Of a stretch of 64,000 nucleotides of DNA, positions 54,691 through 64,000 are shown piece after piece. Below the pieces are notes generated by a model. It did not search any database and was not told where the DNA came from. It saw nothing but the letters and a program-made list of their open reading frames with translations. Every line of letters begins with the position of its first letter. Position 1 is the stretch's first letter. The position numbers were made by a program, and so were the translations under genes. The DNA is from Muscardinus avellanarius (taxonomy: Eukaryota > Chordata > Mammalia > Rodentia > Gliridae), in contig OY726557.1 in assembly GCA_963383645.1 (NCBI GenBank), positions 131,467,251 through 131,531,250 on the forward strand, read 5' to 3'.

Positions 54691-55529
54691 CCCATTTTGC
54701 TATCTGACCAAAATATACTTCTGTCCCTGATTGCTGCGTTTCAAGATTTTGTTCCGACTAATGTTTGAAGCTAGGGATTCACGGAGGAGAATCGCCCATT
54801 ACTCGATTCAGGAGACAGAAACGCTCTGCCACATGATGCAAGTAGAGATCCACTCAAAATCTGATGAGGAAAGGAGTTACTTACAATCTTCAGTGTGGTT
54901 GGGAAAGTGATGAGAAGCCGAGGTAGCCCAGGGACCTGTCTTCTCTCTGTGCCCGTTTCTCTTTCTTTGTCTGTTCCTTCTCATCTCTCTGTCAGCTGGC
55001 GTCCCCCTGCCCAGTTCCCAAGAGGCCCATTTGAAATGGCTTTGGGTGCACCCTCCCTGTGACTGAATCCCAGTGTACCCTCCATCGTCACCTCCACCAC
55101 ACACGCCTTGTTCTTCTGATTCTGCCTTCCCAGCTCGCCACTCTCCCAGCTCACCTTCCTGGGCCTGGCTGCAGTCAGGGGCAGTCTGCAGATGGCTACC
55201 ATGGATCCTCTACACGTGAATCTGTCAAGTTAGCAACGGGAGTACTGCAGAGACATTAGGAGTGCACCACGTGGCAGCAGGTGGAGCGAGCTTTCTTGGA
55301 AGGGCTCTGCCCGTGCAAGCTGAGGTCAACCTCTTAGTAGCCATCAAAGGCCTTCCAGAATTTATAAGATGATACGCTGTTCCCTCCATGACTCAGTTCC
55401 AGCATCCTTCTCCAATCTTCCTTGAGTTCAAGAAGCTCATCATTGCTGAGCCCTCAGCTCTCTTGCCTCTGTGGGTTTTATTCTATTATATACAGTACCA
55501 CATACTCTTGCCCCAGGCATTTTATTTTG
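54691..55529. other. Unique sequence, no gene seen
   Basis: Open frames of 66-75 codons (54877-55259) show no known family. Confidence 0.4.
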
Positions 55530-55606
55530 TGAAGCTGTGGATGAAACTGTAGGCCTCATACATGGTAGGAAAGGACTCTATCACTGAGCTACATTCCAGC
55601 CCTACC
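55530..55606 (-). mobile_element. ID-like SINE fragment (minus)
   Basis: GTGGATGAAACTGTAGGCCT, CATACATGGTAGGAAAGGAC and TCACTGAGCTACATTCCAGC follow a reversed ID/tRNA-derived monomer. Confidence 0.6.
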
Positions 55607-55842
55607 CTATTCCCTCACCCCCTGGCTATCCTTAAAGCCCATCCTTTCTAGAAAGCATTCTATAATTCTGACTGATTGCAGGGGCTATACCTCTACAACC
55701 TTCACTGAGGCCTCTTTGCAATGTGATATTGGAGCTCCTCCAATCAAAAGGTAGAGTCTATTCCACCCCTTAGGTTTTACCATGTGGCTTGGTTTAGCCA
55801 ATAGACATTAGTGAATGTGACAAGGGTCAGAATTTGAAAAGC

Positions 55843-55845
<3 letters not shown>

Positions 55846-55894
<49 letters not shown>
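55846..55894. repeat. (CT)n microsatellite
   Basis: About 24 CT units at the boundary of the L1 insertion. Confidence 0.95.
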
Positions 55895-55899
<5 letters not shown>

Positions 55900-56405
55900 G
55901 AAAACGATTGTAAATACACAGTGACACAGTGGAATCTTACTCAGCCATAAAAAAGAACAAAATCATGTCATTTACAGGAAAATGGATGGAACTCAAGAAT
56001 GTTATGCTAAGTGAGCTAGTCTCAAAAGGCAAATAGTTGTATGTTTTCTCTTATATGTGAAAGCTAGATAGCATTTTGGAAATAAGAGTAATACCAGATA
56101 GAAGAGCAGCGACTCCAATGGAGTAATAGAGGAGGTTTAGGGAAGGGAGGAGGGGGGACAGAGAAGTCGAGAGTGTAACAGTTGAAATAATGCAGCATAC
56201 TTATATAAAAATGATCAATTCCTATCTCAAAGACTATGTACAGGGAAAGAGAAGAAGGGAGTGGGACCTGGAGGGAAGTGCTCCAAGAGCTGTGTGCATA
56301 TATGTTTTATATGTTTCTATCACGCTTTACTCCAGTATGATGTATAATCACAGCGAATGATGTATAAATACAATGCTGTATAATTACACAATGATGTATA
56401 ATTAC
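55895..56405 (+). mobile_element. 5'-truncated L1 (ORF2 end and 3'UTR, plus)
   Basis: GGAATCTTACTCAGCCATAA, AGAACAAAATCATGTCATTT, GGAAAATGGATGGAACTCAA, ATGCTAAGTGAGCTAGTCTC, then a purine-rich 3'UTR (GGAAGGGAGGAGGGGGGACA). Ends in short tandem units of ATGATGTATAATTACACA (56336-56404) rather than a clean poly(A). Confidence 0.82.
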
Positions 56406-56640
56406 ACATGAAACAGTGATTACAGAGTCTTCTTTCGCCATGTAAATGGGCTAGACTATGTCCTGGAAGATGAGAGACCACATGAGAGAGGTCACATCTC
56501 TCCCGGTTATCCAGGACATTGAGTGAGACCAGTCAAGATCAGGCAAGCCTACCCCAAGAAGAACCACCCTCCTACACCAGAAATGATGAGAAGAATAAAT
56601 AGCCACTGTTTCAACCACTAAAGTTTAAAGTGTTTTATTT

Positions 56641-56848
56641 TTTTTCGGTAATGGGGATGGAACCCAGGGGCACTGTACCTCCAAGCTGCCCCACAGCTCT
56701 ATATTTTTTATCTTTTTGTTTTTGAAACAGGGTCTTACTGAGTTGCAAAGGGCCTCGCTAAGAAGGTGAGGCTGTCTGTGAACTGCTATCCTCCAGTCTC
56801 CACCTCTCAAATGCTGGGATTACAAGCATGTGCCACCATGCCCGGAGT
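56641..56848 (-). mobile_element. B1-dID dimeric SINE (minus)
   Basis: GGTAATGGGGATGGAACCCA, TACCTCCAAGCTGCCCCACA, AATGCTGGGATTACAAGCAT. GTGTTTTATTTTTT-like words flank it on both sides. Confidence 0.92.
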
Positions 56849-57076
56849 GTTTATTTTTTTAATGCAGAAAAAAAAAAGATATACCATCCCTTTCATGTTG
56901 GAATATCTTTCCTGTTTTGAAATCTCATCTTATTTTATCAGTATTGTTAAGAATCTGTCACTTTCTATATTTTCTCAAGATCTTTTGTGGAAATATATGA
57001 TGTCTCTGAAAGAATAAATTACTTGAGGGCTAAATTCACCCTCGATTCCATTTTTTTATTCCTCCCCATCCCTACT
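56849..57076. other. AT-rich unique sequence
   Basis: Nothing recognised between two SINEs. Confidence 0.4.
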
Positions 57077-57094
57077 TCATAGCATCTAATTTTT

Positions 57095-57297
57095 TTTTTC
57101 GGGTCTGGGGATGGAACCCAGGGGCATTTGACCTCTGAGCTATACCCCCTGCCCTGTTTTTTATTCTTTATTGTGAAACAGGGTCTCATTGAGTTGCAGA
57201 GGGCCTCATTAAGTCGCTGAGGCTGTCTGCAAACTGCAATCCTCTTGTCTCAGCCTCGCAAATGCTAGAATTACAAGAGTGTGCCACCATGCCTGGC
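57095..57297 (-). mobile_element. B1-dID dimeric SINE (minus)
   Basis: GGGTCTGGGGATGGAACCCA, TGACCTCTGAGCTATACCCC, AATGCTAGAATTACAAGAGT, CACCATGCCTGGC. Flanked by a perfect 17-bp duplication with TCATAGCATCTAATTTT (57078-57094; 57298-57314). Confidence 0.94.
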
Positions 57298-57314
57298 TCA
57301 TAGCATCTAATTTT

Positions 57315-59129
57315 GAACCCTGTCATGGACCATTTCCCCGTCAATTTTTGTTGAGTGCACTGATGTGTGAGAAACAACACGAGACAGTAATTCAGAATAC
57401 ATATTTCATGATTTCTGGGTTTGAACTCTAGTACTGTTACTTACAAACTTTTCCTGGGAAGATTATGAAACCATTTCATTTTCTATTTCTTCATTTATAA
57501 AAAGTACATAATAGAGCATCCTGCATCATGGTATTGGAATAAAGATTACATGAGTTGACTGTTTCACAGGAATGCACAAGAGGTTCCCAGTACTGCCTCC
57601 AGCCCAACCCAAACCTGAGGCCTTTCTGTTCTCTAGTTCCTCTGAATGCCGTCTTGGGCTTTGTCTCCTGAGTAACAGAATCTTGTTGGCAACCAATGAA
57701 TCTAATCATTCAGCATAAAGAGATGGTTAGATTCTTTCAGCCTCTTCTCCCATTTTGGAGCAGAGAGAAGTTCAAAGGGGACCTTTAGTAGATAGTTGGC
57801 AATAGCATGGCCTTTGGAGTCACTTGGACCAAGCTGTGGGGCTGTTTTACGATTTATACTTAAATGATCCTGGAAGATTATGATGCTCCCTAAATCTCCA
57901 TTTCTCCATCTGTAAGATAGAGGTGACCATTTTCACTTCACAGATTGATGTGGGGCATAAATGCACATGGCTCCATAAAGGACAGCTCTCATCACTCCTC
58001 CTTTTCCTCCTTTATCCCTAAGAAGTATTTCAGATAGTCCTGCCTCTGCTGCAATGGTCCTAGCTATGTGATCTTGCCTGGAGAACACACTAATGTTAAG
58101 GGACATCTGCCAAAGGCTCCATTATAAATTCAGCTAAATTTAGGACCGCCTGGAAATACCTTCATGTCCTGTGAGCTCATATTTGCAATGCTGTTGATTT
58201 CTACACCCATATATGGTGGCCATTTGCACAGCCGGACTGCAGCTCATGACCATGTCTCCTTCATCTGGGGCTTGCCATGTGAATCTGCACTGTGTTGCAC
58301 TGAATATCGATGGGTCTAAGAGAGACAATGCTGCTGGAGAACAGCATTGCAGCAGACTCTGTATGTAACATAAATGACTTTCTGATCCGCCCATTGCTAT
58401 GGTTACAAACAACATCCAATCTCCTATTGTTTTTTCACCTAGACAACAGCATGTGCCTTCATCTCACCTTGAGATGCATGCAGAAAGCAGAGCCACTGAG
58501 GGTTTCTGTGCTGATCACTTGTGGAGGAGTAATCCCAGGAATCAGAAATGAAGGACAGGCAATGTGAGAAGAAGAAAGGCCCGCACAGGATATACAATTG
58601 AGGTCACCGCTTTGGGCACCTAGGACCTACCTAGGACTTTCTGAGGAGATGTAGCAGATGGTCAACCAACCCCTCTGTTGCCTCTAGGCTCCCCCTCCAC
58701 ACTAGCTAAGGGTTGCTTCTAGAAGCATGAACTCCTTGCATCCCCAGGTTGTTCCTGTACGTGGACTGATAGCTTCTCTGGTGTAGGAGCAGTTGGAGCC
58801 CTTTGAGGCTGGGCTGTCGGTGTAAGGAGAAAGAGTCTGAGGTGGCTGTGGATGGACTCAAGGGGACACTTAGCAGGTGGGGGTAGAGCACTGAACTTCC
58901 CTGCACGGTCCTCTAACATTAACCCACTCCTTATCACTGCACCTTGCTCTTCTACACATAGGAACTACATCAATTACTTCTTCAAGATGCCTGGTATGCA
59001 TACATGCCAAACTACAGAGACTTAAACCAGTTCGATGGATAAAGATAGCAATCCTAACATGGCTCAGGAGACCCTGACCCAGTCTTTGCCCCACTCTGCT
59101 CACCACTCCGGCCTGTCCTCCTCCCACCC
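57315..59129. other. Repeat-poor sequence, no gene seen
   Basis: No transposon recognised in about 1.8 kb. Open frames up to 91 codons on either strand carry no known domain. Confidence 0.4.
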
Positions 59130-59295
59130 TGAACCTCACTCTACAATTGAGCCATGCTACCTGTTTGCCTGAAAATTATGTGCCTACACTCACCACAGAG
59201 CCTTTGCACATGTTGCTCCCTTGTCTATTAGTGAAGCCCTATTTGTGTTTCATCTTTCAGTCCAGAAATCACTGCTGTAAAGGAGTCTTTCTAAC
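59130..59295 (+). mobile_element. Possible L2/ancient LINE relic (plus)
   Basis: CACAGAGCCTTTGCACATGT, TGCTCCCTTGTCTATTAGTG, TTCATCTTTCAGTCCAGAAA recall the L2 3' region. Confidence 0.4.
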
Positions 59296-59807
59296 CCATT
59301 GCTAGGATGAGCCAGGATCCCTTGTCAAGACTCTGAGAAAACCACGCCCTCTCCCTGTGGACACCAGGAACTTGTGCCAGCTTTGTGAGAGGAGGGGGGC
59401 AGCAGCTGGAGGACAGGCTGAAAGAATGATTTACTTCTCCCTGCATACCCTCTGGGATGTTTGGACATTTATACCATGTTTTCATGTTACTAACTAAAAA
59501 TAAGAGAAGATTACAAATAAATCAAACTAATATGACAAATGCAAGTGTCTGATAGCTAACTGAGCTTTCTGATTACTGTCCATGTGGAAAACTCTCCTGG
59601 ATCCCACATCTCCCGCTTCTACAACTTTTCTCCACTGATCTGGCCTCAAACTTCTGGTGGGATATGTCTCATTCTCTTCCTGGGGTTTGATGGGTTTGGG
59701 AGATGTTATCTTCCTGGCTTTTAGAGTGAACACATTGTCCTTCATTCATGATTTGTGCTCCGCCACCTGAGTGCGTGCGTGCGTGCATGCTTGTGTGTGT
59801 GTGGTGG
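59296..59807. other. Unique sequence, no gene seen
   Basis: Ends in a short GTGC/GTGT repeat (59770-59803). No gene recognised. Confidence 0.4.
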
Positions 59808-59945
59808 GGGACTGGGTATTGAGCCCAGGAGCATTCTACCACTGAGCCACATCCCTGGCCTCTTTTTGTTTTTTATTTTGAAATAGGGTTTCCCTAAATT
59901 ACCACTCTAGGCCCTCGAACTTGCATTCCAATTGAGACACCCCAT
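59808..59945 (-). mobile_element. Dimeric SINE fragment (minus)
   Basis: ACTGGGTATTGAGCCCAGGA, TACCACTGAGCCACATCCCT then a reversed linker and broken head. Confidence 0.8.
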
Positions 59946-60099
59946 TCCTTGTTTTATGGTGCTCTCTGCTGTTTGGCATGCTTTTATTTTCCTTTTATGT
60001 CCCTTCCTCTTTTCTCTCCATTTTCTCTTATCCCTACCCCCTTAAGTTTCTTCAGTCCCTTTGCCTGTTTATTTTAGTCTCTAACACCTCCCATAGATG

Positions 60100-60468
60100 T
60101 GTTGATCATCTTTATGTCACTTTGATGAAATGCTTGAGATAATCAATTGAAGGAGGAAAGGTTTATTTTGTCTTATGGTTTCAATGATCTTAGCCCATGG
60201 TCACATGGCTCTCTTGTTTGGGCCTGTGGTGGCATAGTTCATCATGGCGGGGGTGTATGGAGGAGAAGGTCTGTTTACCTCTTGGTAACCTGGAAGTAAA
60301 GAGCAAGAGGAAGTGGCCAGGTCCCAAGATGCCCTTCAAGGGTATGACACACTAACCTAACTTCCTCCTACTAGGCTCCACTTCCTGAAGGCTCCATACC
60401 TTCTAAGCTGAGGACCCAGCCTATAACACATGGGCCTTCAGGGACATTCCAGAACCACACTATAGAAA
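60100..60468 (-). mobile_element. Rodent MaLR-type LTR (minus)
   Basis: CACTTTGATGAAATGCTTGA, AGGTTTATTTTGTCTTATGG, CTCTTGTTTGGGCC, TGGCATAGTTCATCATGGCG, GGCTCCACTTCCTGAAGGCT, TTCCAGAACCACACTATAG in reversed MT/ORR-like order. Confidence 0.6.
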
Positions 60469-60604
60469 TGAGCTTCCTACTTCTTTAGGTTTCTTTATCC
60501 CAAGCCCTTCTAGCCATTGTAAGATTTGAGAGAGTACAGAGTAGAATTCAAATGTTGTGAAACATTTCTTCCCCTCCCCAGTCCTCTCCCCCTTCTCTCC
60601 CTAC

Positions 60605-60608
<4 letters not shown>

Positions 60609-60672
<64 letters not shown>
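60609..60672. repeat. (CT)n microsatellite
   Basis: About 32 CT units; overlapping open frames read Ser-Leu or Arg-Glu. Confidence 0.96.
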
Positions 60673-60675
<3 letters not shown>

Positions 60676-61597
60676 ACATTTTTATCCTTGAGATCTCCAA
60701 AGCAACTTTCTCTCAGGATGCTTGGGGAAGGAGAGGTACCCACCCCTTGTTCCCTACCCTATCCTTTGTGTGTCAGACACTTCTCAGCTGCACACCTGGG
60801 GCCCAAAGCCATTGCTCAGTTCTCTATTGGTCTCAAGGTGAATGTGGCATGTCTGACTCCTGCACTGGGTTTCAGACAGCTGCTGCCCACCAAGAGCATG
60901 TGACTAATGGGGCCTCTTCCATGGAAATCAGACTCAGCTGGGGTTTTAGGCAGAGAAGTCACCCATGACTACAGTTCAAATGTCTTTGGCAGCAATCGAG
61001 CACAAAGGTCTTTTAAAGAAATCCATCCTCTATCTGTCGGAATGGTGGAGCCAGTTGTTAATATTTTATCATCCTTTATCTCCAGAGGTGGGGGTAGAAA
61101 AGGGAGTTATTTTCCATGTGTGAGATAGACTCAGTCTCAAGGCTTGTGGAGTTTATATAGCACTGGTTGCCAGAGTTTCTTTTTCTTCTTACTCTAGAGG
61201 GGAAAATAAAAAATTAAATTGCCCACTTATAGATCAATTTTATCTTCTGCTGTAGGATAACATATGGCCCTGGGGGCAGGAAGGCTATGGGCCAGACCTC
61301 ATTACTAGAGAGCTTTGAGAAAATGGGTTTGGCCTAGGCAGCCCCCATCCCTGCCCTCCATGGTAAAGATTTCTGTCCCTGTAGCTGGGACATCCATGAG
61401 CACTCGTTGGGTCAGTCCAGAGCCACAGTATATCAGCTGGTACTCTCAAAGCAAAATTTTCCCAATTATCCTGGAACTTTTTTTTTTTTGTCACTTCTTT
61501 TTTTTTTCTCCTAAGTTTATTTCTTAAAATGCAAAACACAACTTTTCTATTTTGGCTCTAGCATAGACATACTTCAGTGCATTTTTCAGCCTTTTAA
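60673..61597. other. Unique sequence, no gene seen
   Basis: Several open frames up to 125 codons depend on the CT tract or show no domain. T-rich runs near 61478-61508. Confidence 0.4.
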
Positions 61598-64000
61598 CTT
61601 TATTTTTAATTTTTTTATTGGAGCATTGTAATCATACATGATATTGGAATATAAGATTTAAGAAGATATACAAGCATACATCATCCAATTAGCCCTCATC
61701 CAATCCCCATCCCATTCCCTCCCCCTCCCTCAATCCCATGCTTGATTGGTGATTATCTTTGATACATTTGTCTATGTACCTCATGAGTTTTAAAGAGGTT
61801 CAATCCTCTCCCATCCCATCCCCTCTGATTGGTCACCTTAATTGCTTCTCTAAAGGGCCCTTTCTACAACTCGACCTCCTCCTGTTACCCCTTTCCTCCT
61901 AGATTTTGCTAGTTAGGGGAAGCATCTGGATTTTACTTTCTGTGATATTTCTCTGTGCATGCTGCATTGCAAGTTCCGATCCCACTCTTGACGTCCCCAG
62001 TAGAGGCCTGGAGGACTCTGATCCTGACATCACTGGCTGCAGCAAAGGCCTTGCCTTATGGGAGTCCCCGATCCTGGCCTCGCTGGCCCCCACACCAGCT
62101 TAACCCCTCGGCTGGCTCTGATCCTGGCTTCAGAGGCCCCAGCACCAGCCTTGCCTCACAGCAGGCTCCGATCACAGCCTTGCTGACCCTGGCACCGGCC
62201 TAACCCCTCAGCAGGCTCCTATCCTGGCCTCAGAGGCCCCAGCACTGGCCTTGCCTCACAGCAGGCTCTGATCCTGGCCTTGCTGGCCACAGCACCGGCC
62301 TTACCCCTCAGCAGGCTCTGATCCCAGACTCAGGGGCCTCAGCACCGTCCTTGCCTCACAGCAGGCTCCGATCCTGGCCTCGCTGGCCCTGGCACCAGCC
62401 TAACCCCTCAGCAGGCTCCGATCCTGGCCTTGGAGGCATCAGTAGTGGCCTTGCCTCGTGGCAGGCTCAGATCCCAGCCTCGCTGGCCCCGGCACCGGCC
62501 TAACCCCTCAGCAGGCTCCATTCCAGGCCCCCAGCACCGGCCTTGCCTCATGGCTGGCTCCGATACTGGCCTCGCTGGCCCCAGCCTAACCCCTTGGCAG
62601 GCTCTGATCCCAGCCTCAGAGGCCCCAGCACCGGCCTTGCCTCACGGCTGGCTCTGATCCCGGCCTTGCTGACCCCAGCACTGGCTTAACCTCTTAGCAG
62701 GCTTCGATGCAGGCCTCGGAGGCCCCAGCACCAGCCTTGCCTCATGGTAGGCTCTGATCCCGGCCTTGCTGGCCCCGGCACCAGCCTTACCCTTTGGCAG
62801 GCTCCAATCCTGGCCTCGGAGGTCCCAGCATTGGCCTTGCCTCGTGGCAGTCTCCAATCCTGGCTTCGCTGTCCCCAGCACTAGACTAACCCTTTGGCAG
62901 GCTCCAATCCAGACCTCGAAGGCCCCAGCACTGGCCTTGCCTCACAGGAGGCTCCAATCCTGGCCTTGCTGGCCCCGGTACCGGCCTAACCCCTCTGCAG
63001 GCTCCAATTCAGGCCTCAGAGGCCCCAGCACCAGCCTTGCCTCAAGGCAGGCTCCAATCCCAGCCTCGCTGACCCTGGCACCGACCTAACCCCTCAGCAG
63101 GCTCTTATCCTGGCCTCGGAGGCCACAGTACCGGCCTTGCCTCATGGCAGGCTCCGATCCCGGCCTCGCTGGCCCCAGCACTGGCCTTTCCCCTCAGCAG
63201 GCTCCGGTCCCCACTTTGGAGGCCCCAGCACCAGCCTTGCCTCATGGAAGGCTCCAATCCTGGCTTTGCTGTCCCCGTCACCGGCCTCACCCCTCAGCAG
63301 GCTCTGATCTGAGCACCCTCTTCACCCAGCAGGTTGTCCCACTTTCCCGAGAGTGCGTGGTGGTAGCATTCTGCCTCTGAGGTTATTTCTTCAAAAGTTC
63401 CAGGTGTATTGCATCAGAACTCTGCCTCCCCTGAGTACTGGCTGCTTCCATTGGTGCTGCCTCCACCATTTCAAATCTTTCCCAAGCTATTTTCCCACAC
63501 TGCATGTTGTCCAGTGTTCCTAAGCATGCGCAATGGTAGCATTTCACCTTTGGGGTAATTTCTTCAGAAGATCAGGGTAGGTTGGAGCCGATCTCTGCCT
63601 CTCCCAAATACAAGCCTCCACTGCCATCGTAACCACTGCTGCCCATACCACCTTCCTCCTAGGTCTCCGCTAAACTCTCTCCTTACAGGTGATGTCCAGG
63701 ATTCTCAAGGATGTAGAGGCAAAGCAGTCCTCTTTCGTGGGGAATTTTCCCAAAAGTTCCAGTTCGGTTGGATATGTTTTGTCTGCATCTCCAGTATTCT
63801 GGCTGCGGCCACAGTCATCTTGACCCCTTTCCAATATTTTTCTTTTCTTTTTCCTTTTCCTTTTTTTTTTTTTTTAATAAGAGAAGACAGTATGTGTGGT
63901 TTGAGGAAGTTGTGCCTATCAGGCACTCGGTAGCAATGAATTTTTTTTTTCTTTCCTCACTTCCAAAAGTGGAGTTCAACAGTCTCACTGCGCAGAGCAG
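61598..64000 (-). mobile_element. Composite SVA-like retroelement, copy 2 (5' end beyond window)
   Basis: The reverse complement follows copy 1 in order. L1-like tail 61598-~61745 (TTTATTGGAGCATTGTAATC; reversed CCCTCCCCCTCCCTC block); 3' domain to ~61975 (GATTGGTCACCTTAATTGCT); VNTR 61976-63303; three degenerate units 63304-~63845; A-rich linker (poly-T on plus, ~63838-63880); then the shared strip ATACTGTCTTC reversed at ~63885. Beyond that the sequence leaves copy 1: no GC-rich tandem module is seen before the window ends. Target duplication cannot be tested because the 5' end is missing. Confidence 0.88.
61976..63303 (-). repeat. VNTR of composite copy 2: 27 alternating half-units
   Basis: On the plus strand, units opening (G)GCTC(C/T)(G/A)ATCC alternate between CTGGCCCC(G)GCACCGGCCTAACCCCTCAGCAG and GAGGCCCCAGCACC(G/A)GCCTTGCCTCA types, mostly exactly 50 bp. 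Four more half-units than copy 1. The units at 62517-62602 are shortened to 42 and 44 bp. Confidence 0.95.

Larger units (their letters stand above)
55690..56635 (+). mobile_element. Ancient LTR-like repeat (plus), split by a (CT)n tract and an L1
   Basis: GGTAGAGTCTATTCCACCCC, GGCTTGGTTTAGCCAATAGA at the left and, after the L1, GGAAGATGAGAGACCACATG, GACCAGTCAAGATCAGGC, AGAAGAACCACCC, GAATAAATAGCCACTGTTTC at the right: one old mammalian repeat, probably MLT1-like, opened by insertion. Confidence 0.5.

Noticed and set aside
61955..63380. Pro/Ala/Leu-rich open frames across copy 2
   Set aside because: Same VNTR artefact as in copy 1.

Overview
This is a stretch of mammalian, almost certainly squirrel-family (Sciuridae) rodent, DNA with no supportable protein-coding gene. 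The lineage call rests on about thirty copies of a dimeric SINE with a 7SL/B1-like head (GGCGTGGTGGCGCACG...) joined to an ID/tRNA-Ala-like tail (TAGCTCAGAGGTAGAAT...CCAGTACCA), the B1-dID/MEN architecture of squirrels. No open reading frame exceeds about 160 codons; the longest lie in SINEs, VNTRs or microsatellites. The window is best read as an intergenic or deep-intronic region dominated by transposable-element fossils.

Layout: 1-5.5 kb is mostly unique sequence with an ancient hAT relic, a tiny retroposed transcript end (2998-3110) and a solo ERV LTR with TG...CA ends and a 5-bp target duplication (3847-4226). 6.2-8.3 kb holds an inverted (twin-primed) old L1, a MaLR LTR and a second L1 end. 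11.2-12.4 kb has a repeat-poor, possibly regulatory block, part of which (64 bp) recurs inverted about 0.9 kb away. 15.2-15.5 kb and 22.7-22.9 kb carry two small copies of the composite element described below. 19.8-30.6 kb is dense in SINEs nested into old L1 and MaLR/MLT2 LTRs. 31.2-33.7 kb is a complete composite retroelement. 34-60 kb mixes unique sequence, MaLR/MLT2 LTRs, MER5A, old L1 and SINEs. 61.6-64.0 kb is a second large composite copy on the opposite strand, running off the window.

The stand-out system is this composite, SVA-like non-autonomous retroelement. The complete copy (31202-33658, plus strand) has a GC-rich 5' tandem module, an A-rich linker, three degenerate ~180-bp units, a VNTR of 23 strictly alternating ~50-bp A and B half-units (100-bp dimer), a 3' domain with CCAAT-like and TATA-like motifs, an L1-like 3' tail and an A-rich end, all flanked by a perfect 16-bp target-site duplication. 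Copy 2 (61598 to beyond 64000, minus) has 27 alternating half-units and a different 5' start. Copy 3 (22678-22851) is a truncated, internally deleted copy with a perfect 18-bp duplication. Copy 4 (15195-15545) is a twin-primed, inverted copy with a 14-bp duplication. Together these are hallmarks of L1-machinery mobilisation of a GC-rich VNTR composite, convergent in layout with the SVA elements of hominoids. I cannot search databases, so whether the family is already catalogued is unknown to me.
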